Assembly (NCBI GenBank): GCA_037139495.1
Contig: JBAXGG010000004.1
Span: forward strand, 1-45,192
DNA length: 45,192 nt
Source: JAUPVS01 sp037139495
Lineage (GTDB): Bacteria; Patescibacteriota; Saccharimonadia; Saccharimonadales; JAUPVS01
Reading direction: 5' to 3'
The notes beneath the pieces were generated by a model, which was not told where the DNA came from, did not search any database, and was given only the letters and a program-made list of their open reading frames with translations. Below, in pieces: positions 40,817-45,192 of the stretch. Position 1 is the stretch's first letter; every line of letters starts with the position of its first letter. The position numbers and the translations under genes are program-made.

Positions 40817-41373
40817 GCAAACAGATTAAACTCAAAACACTAAAAACTAAAATCCTAAAGGATAAAGTTTGCCCGGAACTGGCAGCCCAAGGCACTCAGC
40901 TAGTCTTTGGCGATGGTAACCCGGAGGCGCAAATTGTTTTTATTGGAGAAGCACCGGGCAAGAACGAAGATATTAAAGGTCTGCCATTCGTTGGGGCGGC
41001 CGGTAAGTTCTTAGACGAGATGCTGGCGACAATCAATCTTAAAAGAGAAGATGTCTACATCACCAATATTGTTAAATATCGACCACCGGAGAATCGTGAT
41101 CCGTTGCCGGAAGAGAAAATGGCATTTTTGCCTTACTTGCAGCAACAGATGGCGATTATTCAGCCAAAATTAATTATCACTTTAGGCAGGCACAGTATGG
41201 AGTGCTTCATGCCAGGTATGAAGATTAGTGATGTACACGGCCAGCCTAAAAGTATAGAAGGACAAGTTTATTTGCCACTATTTCACCCGGCAGCTGCTTT
41301 ATATAACGGCGGTCTGCGTAAGACCTTAATTGAGGATTTTGCCACCATTGGGGCAGTCCTCGCAACACTTTAA
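40813..41373 (+). CDS. Family-4-type uracil-DNA glycosylase, Fe-S ligands lost
   Basis: This 186-residue protein has the family-4 UDG plan: VFGDGNPEAQIVFIGEAPGKNED, GLPFVGAAGKFLDEML, VYITNIVKYRPPENR, and LFHPAAAL. It removes uracil from DNA. Family-4 enzymes carry a 4Fe-4S cluster on four Cys. Here only Cys20 remains: the partner position 17 is Asp, the Cys of KCRPP is Tyr89, and the fourth position is Phe105. The cluster is therefore probably absent. The start overlaps the previous stop by ATGA. Confidence 0.9.
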   Translation: MSKQIKLKTLKTKILKDKVCPELAAQGTQLVFGDGNPEAQIVFIGEAPGKNEDIKGLPFVGAAGKFLDEMLATINLKREDVYITNIVKYRPPENRDPLPEEKMAFLPYLQQQMAIIQPKLIITLGRHSMECFMPGMKISDVHGQPKSIEGQVYLPLFHPAAALYNGGLRKTLIEDFATIGAVLATL

Positions 41374-41415
41374 CTAGAAATTCCAAACACTAAACTCTAA
41401 AAGGAGAAAATATTA

Positions 41416-43551
41416 ATGGAAACAACTAAACCGAGACCACCAAGACCAGAACCAAGTTCTGAAGGTAGCTCAAACAACAATAACAACCCAAAACGTCCTG
41501 CAGGGCCTAATCCTAATCGCGGACCACGCCCGGCTAGCAAAAAACCAGCCGGTAGTAAGCCAGCTAGCGGTATTAGCCGTGGCGCGGCCATTCGGGCGCA
41601 ACGTCGGACTCAAGATGATGCCACGAAGGCCATCAGCCTTTATGCTAGCGCCGCTAGCAGTGATGCAAAACCTCGCCGTACACCCGCTTCAGTCGGTGAC
41701 GGTTTCGACAAGCTCAAGGTTACCTTTTTAGGTGGGCTAGAAGATGTCGGTGAAAAGAACATGGCCGTGATCGAATGGCAGAACGACGCCGTTGTGCTGG
41801 ACTGCGGGATTAACCTCGGTATTGATTTACCAGGGGTAAATTACGCAATTTCGGACACTACTTACCTAGAAAGCATTAAGCACAAACTACGGGCTTACAT
41901 AATCACACATGGACACTTAGATCACATTGGTGGCCTAAAACACACTGTGCCAAAATTCCCGGCGCCAATTTATGGCTCGCGCTTTACAATCGGCATTGTC
42001 GAGAAAAGTTTTGATGATATTAATGCCGAAACGGGCAGTGACTACAAGCCAGAGCTCATCATCATGAATATGGACACTCACGAGCGCCTTAAAGTCGGAC
42101 CGTTTATGGTTGAGTTTGTGCGTGTAACGCATTCTATCCCCGAGGCTTCCACCGTCGTCCTTGATACGCCAGTTGGCCGGATTGTCGCCACTGGTGACTT
42201 CCGCCTCGACCCAGAACCACTCGACCAGTTGCCAAGCGACATTGATCGTCTTAAGCAGCTTGGTGATGAAGGCGTATTGCTGCTGCTAACTGAGAGTAGC
42301 TACTCTGACTCTCCGGGTCGGACGCCAACTGAACATACTCTACAGCAGAGTTTTCACGATGTTATTGACCAAGCCAACGGCCGAATTTTTGTGGCAATTT
42401 TCTCTAGTAACATGAACCGAATTCAAATGGTAATTAACGCTGCCGTCGCTGCCGGCCGCAAGGTTGCTCTCGATGGTCGCAGCATGATGGGTTACGCCGA
42501 GATTGCTGTTCGCCAAGGTATCTTAAAAGTACCAAAAGGCACAATCATGGCATTGCGAGATGCTGCTAATGTCCCTGATGAGCAGCTCTTAGTTATGTGT
42601 ACTGGTGGGCAAGGTGAGCCGAATGCTGCTTTGCAGCGAATGGCCGAAGGCAGTCACAAGTATATCAAGCTGCACCCTGGAGACACGGTTGCGATTAGCT
42701 CTTCTCCAATCCCTGGGAATGAGATTCGTTACGATCAAATTAGTAACAGCCTGTCTCAAAAAGGGGTTCATTTGTTCCGTCATCCAACTCATGAGCTGGA
42801 TGGTTGTGGACCGTTGCACGTTTCTGGGCACGCCCGTCGTGACGAGCTTCGCGAGATGATTAACATAATCCGCCCTAAGTATATTATCCCTGTTCACGGT
42901 GGCGCATTACGACGACGTTATCATGCCGAAATCGCTATCGAAGAAGGCTGGAAACGAGGTAATATCTTCCTGCCTAATAACGGTGACAGCGTTCTACTGA
43001 CTGCCGATACAGCTGAGCTTGGCCCCGAGGTACCGCACGGTAGCTTGTTGGTTGACCAAACTGGTACTGTCGTCAGTGGTGTAGTCGTTAAGGATCGCAT
43101 CATGTTGGCCGAGGAAGGACTAGTAGCGGTTATATTAACTGTCGATCGTAAAACTGGAAACTTGCTGACCAGCCCCGACATCATTAGCCGTGGCTTCATC
43201 TATATGCGTGACTCCGAGGACCTAATGAATGAGTTCCGGGCAGAATTGCGTCGAGCCGTTGGCCAGCGCTTTAAGCGGATCGAGCTTGATCGCTTCAAGC
43301 AAGAGATTAAAGAACACGTTACCCACTTTTTGTATGAACAGACTGGTCGTTCGCCAATTGTCATCCCAGTCGTAAATGTAATCGGTGGCGGGAAGCCCGA
43401 AGGGAAGTCAGTTAACGGCGGCGGTCGTCCGCAACGCCAAAATGGGACAGCTCCTGCTCCCGAAAAGTCCCCCGAGGATCTTGTTGCCGATCAGCAAAAA
43501 CGCTTTCAGGAAATGCGCGCCCGCCTACTTGGCAGCGATCAACCCAACTAA
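41416..43551 (+). CDS. rnj: Ribonuclease J
   Basis: RNase J is a metallo-beta-lactamase/beta-CASP nuclease with 5'-3' exo- and endonuclease activity. The 711-residue protein carries THGHLDHIGG (H165, H167, D169, H170), the ATGDFRLD strand, and C-terminal HGGALRRRYHAEIA. Its ~95-residue N-terminal extension is low complexity and rich in Pro, Lys, Asn and Ser, unlike typical RNase J. A C-terminal Gly-rich segment precedes a helical end. AAGGAG is a good Shine-Dalgarno. It follows pnp and UDG. Confidence 0.96.
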   Translation: METTKPRPPRPEPSSEGSSNNNNNPKRPAGPNPNRGPRPASKKPAGSKPASGISRGAAIRAQRRTQDDATKAISLYASAASSDAKPRRTPASVGDGFDKLKVTFLGGLEDVGEKNMAVIEWQNDAVVLDCGINLGIDLPGVNYAISDTTYLESIKHKLRAYIITHGHLDHIGGLKHTVPKFPAPIYGSRFTIGIVEKSFDDINAETGSDYKPELIIMNMDTHERLKVGPFMVEFVRVTHSIPEASTVVLDTPVGRIVATGDFRLDPEPLDQLPSDIDRLKQLGDEGVLLLLTESSYSDSPGRTPTEHTLQQSFHDVIDQANGRIFVAIFSSNMNRIQMVINAAVAAGRKVALDGRSMMGYAEIAVRQGILKVPKGTIMALRDAANVPDEQLLVMCTGGQGEPNAALQRMAEGSHKYIKLHPGDTVAISSSPIPGNEIRYDQISNSLSQKGVHLFRHPTHELDGCGPLHVSGHARRDELREMINIIRPKYIIPVHGGALRRRYHAEIAIEEGWKRGNIFLPNNGDSVLLTADTAELGPEVPHGSLLVDQTGTVVSGVVVKDRIMLAEEGLVAVILTVDRKTGNLLTSPDIISRGFIYMRDSEDLMNEFRAELRRAVGQRFKRIELDRFKQEIKEHVTHFLYEQTGRSPIVIPVVNVIGGGKPEGKSVNGGGRPQRQNGTAPAPEKSPEDLVADQQKRFQEMRARLLGSDQPN

Positions 43552-43563
43552 ACACAAGCGTCA

Positions 43564-43592
43564 TTGACAAGTGTTGTAAATATTGCTATAAT
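43564..43592 (+). promoter_or_regulatory. ftsK promoter, consensus
   Basis: A perfect TTGACA (43564-43569), a 17-nt spacer and a perfect TATAAT (43587-43592). It is the best consensus promoter in the window. A four-codon frame (ATG at 43602 to TAA at 43616) lies just after the expected start, before the ftsK ATG at 43648. A second hexamer, TACAAT (43633-43638), lies 9 nt before the ATG. Confidence 0.85.
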
Positions 43593-43647
43593 AGTGGCGT
43601 TATGTTAACCCTGTAAAACAGATAAAAAGTGATACAATAAAACGCAT

Positions 43648-45192
43648 ATGGCAAAAAAGAAAAAACCAGCAAAACGGACTCCTCGGAAAAAACAAGCCGA
43701 AGTCGTCGAGAAGTCACCCTTTTGGGCTCTAGCAGGTGCTGTCTTAATGATAGTGGCCGCTCTCTTCTTGATTATAGGCGGCTTTGGAACTGGTGGCGCC
43801 TTGCCGACCACCCTGTTTCACGCTGTTTATTGGATGCTCGGTTGGGGCGCTTGGTTGGCGCCAATCGCATTGGTATATTTTGGTGTTCATAAATTCGTCA
43901 GTGAGGACAATCAAATACCATTGGCGAAATTTGTAAGCATGCTGGCTTTCTTAGCTCTTAGCGCAGCCTGGCTTAACGTCGCCTTTGCATCTAAACAGGT
44001 CGACACTTATGTTGGCGGTAAAGGCGGGATGGTCGGGCAGGGGGTTGGCAATGCAGTTCTATCTGTTCTAGACGGTATCCCAGCAAGCCTACTGTTTATC
44101 ATCTTCGCTGTATTAGCCTTCTTCTTTGCTTTTGGTATCTCGCCCAAGGCCATACTCAAGCTTGGCAATCTGTTTAAACGCCCTGAAGGCGAAGAAGAGC
44201 TGGCTGACCTTAAGCAGAAAAGTGAGCCTAGTGCTTTTAAGATGAACGAGGGCGTACCAGTGGTTCATCATAGTAGTAACCCGGCTCGCATGTCTAGTTT
44301 CCGTAACTCGGCTCAGAAACTATCGTCATCAGATGATCATGCTGCCCTAACAGCAGCTAGTGATCCTGACTGGAAATTTCCTGAAATCTCGTTACTTAAT
44401 CAGAAACAAGATAAGGCTGATGCCGGTGACGTTGAAGGTAATGCCAAAGCGATTGAACAATCTTTCGCCAACTTTAGTATTGATGTTGAAATGGAAGGAG
44501 CCAATATAGGCCCCCGGGTTACGCAGTACACCCTAAAGCCACCGAGCGGTGTTAAGTTGACCAAAATAGTTGCCCTGGAGAATAACTTAGCCCTTGACCT
44601 AGCTGCTCATTCTATCCGTATCGAAGCGCCAATTCCTGGTAAGCGAGCGGTTGGTATCGAAGTGCCTAATGTTAAGGCCGCTACCGTCCGTATGAGCAGC
44701 CTATTAACCACTCGAGAGTGGCAGGACGTAAAAGGACCGCTCGGTTTTGTGATTGGTAAAGATATTGCCGGCCTACCAATCGTTGGCGACTTGGCAAAAA
44801 TGCCCCACCTGTTAGTTGCTGGTCAAACTGGTTCTGGTAAATCTGTCATGATCAATGATATTCTAACCAGCCTGCTATACCGTAATAGCCCATCAGACCT
44901 TAAGCTAATTTTAATTGACCCAAAGCAGGTTGAACTAACGCCATACAACGACATTCCTCACCTGTTAACTCCAGTTATCAATGAACCCGAGAAGTGCATT
45001 AGCGCTCTCAAATGGGCAGTGGCTGAAATGGAACGTCGCTTGAAGGCCATGGCCGAAGTTGGTCGTCGTAACATCGAGGAATACAATAACCTGAAAAAAG
45101 AAGAGGGCATGCCCTACATCGTGATCGTGATTGATGAGTTAGCCGACCTAATGATGGTGGCTGCTCGCGACGTTGAAGCATTAATTGTTCGT
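43648..45192 (+). CDS. ftsK: DNA translocase FtsK/SpoIIIE (C-terminus beyond window)
   Basis: FtsK pumps DNA through the septum during chromosome segregation. The frame runs from ATG 43648 to the window end (515 codons, no stop). A lysine-rich start (MAKKKKPAKRTPRKKQ) precedes about four hydrophobic helices up to ~residue 170, then a linker. The RecA-like motor has Walker A AGQTGSGKS (K398) and Walker B VIVIDELADLM (D496). The gamma winged-helix domain that reads KOPS would be beyond the edge. It has a consensus promoter. There is no Shine-Dalgarno. Confidence 0.95.
   Translation, partial: MAKKKKPAKRTPRKKQAEVVEKSPFWALAGAVLMIVAALFLIIGGFGTGGALPTTLFHAVYWMLGWGAWLAPIALVYFGVHKFVSEDNQIPLAKFVSMLAFLALSAAWLNVAFASKQVDTYVGGKGGMVGQGVGNAVLSVLDGIPASLLFIIFAVLAFFFAFGISPKAILKLGNLFKRPEGEEELADLKQKSEPSAFKMNEGVPVVHHSSNPARMSSFRNSAQKLSSSDDHAALTAASDPDWKFPEISLLNQKQDKADAGDVEGNAKAIEQSFANFSIDVEMEGANIGPRVTQYTLKPPSGVKLTKIVALENNLALDLAAHSIRIEAPIPGKRAVGIEVPNVKAATVRMSSLLTTREWQDVKGPLGFVIGKDIAGLPIVGDLAKMPHLLVAGQTGSGKSVMINDILTSLLYRNSPSDLKLILIDPKQVELTPYNDIPHLLTPVINEPEKCISALKWAVAEMERRLKAMAEVGRRNIEEYNNLKKEEGMPYIVIVIDELADLMMVAARDVEALIVR

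Noticed and set aside
1..45192. UGA reassigned to glycine (SR1/Gracilibacteria code)
   Set aside because: Genes end cleanly at TGA, including ATGA overlaps (mscL/msrB/orn, mutM/holA), and no conserved domain runs through a TGA.
1..45192. CRISPR array, insertion sequence, phage genes, rRNA, tmRNA or RNase P RNA
   Set aside because: No direct-repeat/spacer series, transposase, integrase or conserved RNA core was seen on either strand.

Overview
The window looks like a chromosome segment from a small-genome bacterium of the Candidate Phyla Radiation, most likely a Saccharibacteria (TM7)-type lineage. This is inferred from gene content and protein style; no search was run. Supporting points are compact genes with many 1-20 nt overlaps, degenerate versions of normally conserved proteins (a DnaG without zinc ligands, a DHH protein without its catalytic motifs, a shortened MurE), lysine- or proline-rich tails on core proteins, tRNAs with an encoded CCA end, and UGA used as a normal stop in ATGA overlaps, which argues against the SR1/Gracilibacteria code. 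No insertion sequence, phage gene, CRISPR array or rRNA gene was seen.

Layout. 1-950: a P-loop kinase-like gene, tRNA-Arg(GCG) with a terminator, and tRNA-Ser(CGA). 1.3-6 kb: a 1016-residue protein ending in a caspase/CHAT-like His-Cys domain, a HIT protein, a small membrane protein, and an HTH-HAD fusion. 6-12.1 kb: valS and tsaD on the minus strand, a MurE-like ligase divergent from tsaD, and an amidinotransferase-fold protein. 12.2-13.9 kb: an unrecognised protein followed by a protein-kinase-like protein. 13.9-15.9 kb: groES-groEL behind a CIRCE-like operator. 16-20.1 kb: two envelope or hypothetical proteins, a sugar-phosphate isomerase/cupin pair, and a minus-strand lipid operon (CDP-alcohol phosphotransferase, PHP phosphoesterase, CarS-like CDP-lipid synthase). 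20.4-24.4 kb: argS, then mscL-msrB-orn-mmcQ-like, then a convergent membrane protein. 24.4-29 kb: dnaG-rpoD, a second P-loop kinase and a polyprenyl synthase. 29-35.3 kb: polA, two small unknowns, a DciA-like protein, mutM-holA and rpsT. 35.4-45.2 kb: a DHH-like protein, truB, rpsO, pnp, a small membrane protein, a family-4 uracil-DNA glycosylase, RNase J, and the first 515 codons of ftsK.

Two expression modes are visible. About fifteen genes have a -10 hexamer 6-9 nt before the start codon and usually no Shine-Dalgarno, which predicts leaderless or near-leaderless mRNA. Others (groES, groEL, rpoD, rpsO, pnp, rnj, rpsT) have ordinary Shine-Dalgarno leaders. The clearest case is the 22-bp tsaD/murE gap, where one palindromic -10 sits exactly 7 nt from both start codons.

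Most of the window is core DNA replication and repair, translation, RNA decay, chaperone and envelope function. The best candidates for something undescribed are the caspase-like giant protein (1292-4342), the unknown plus kinase-like pair (12226-13902), and the loss of metal-binding residues in DnaG, the uracil-DNA glycosylase and MutM.
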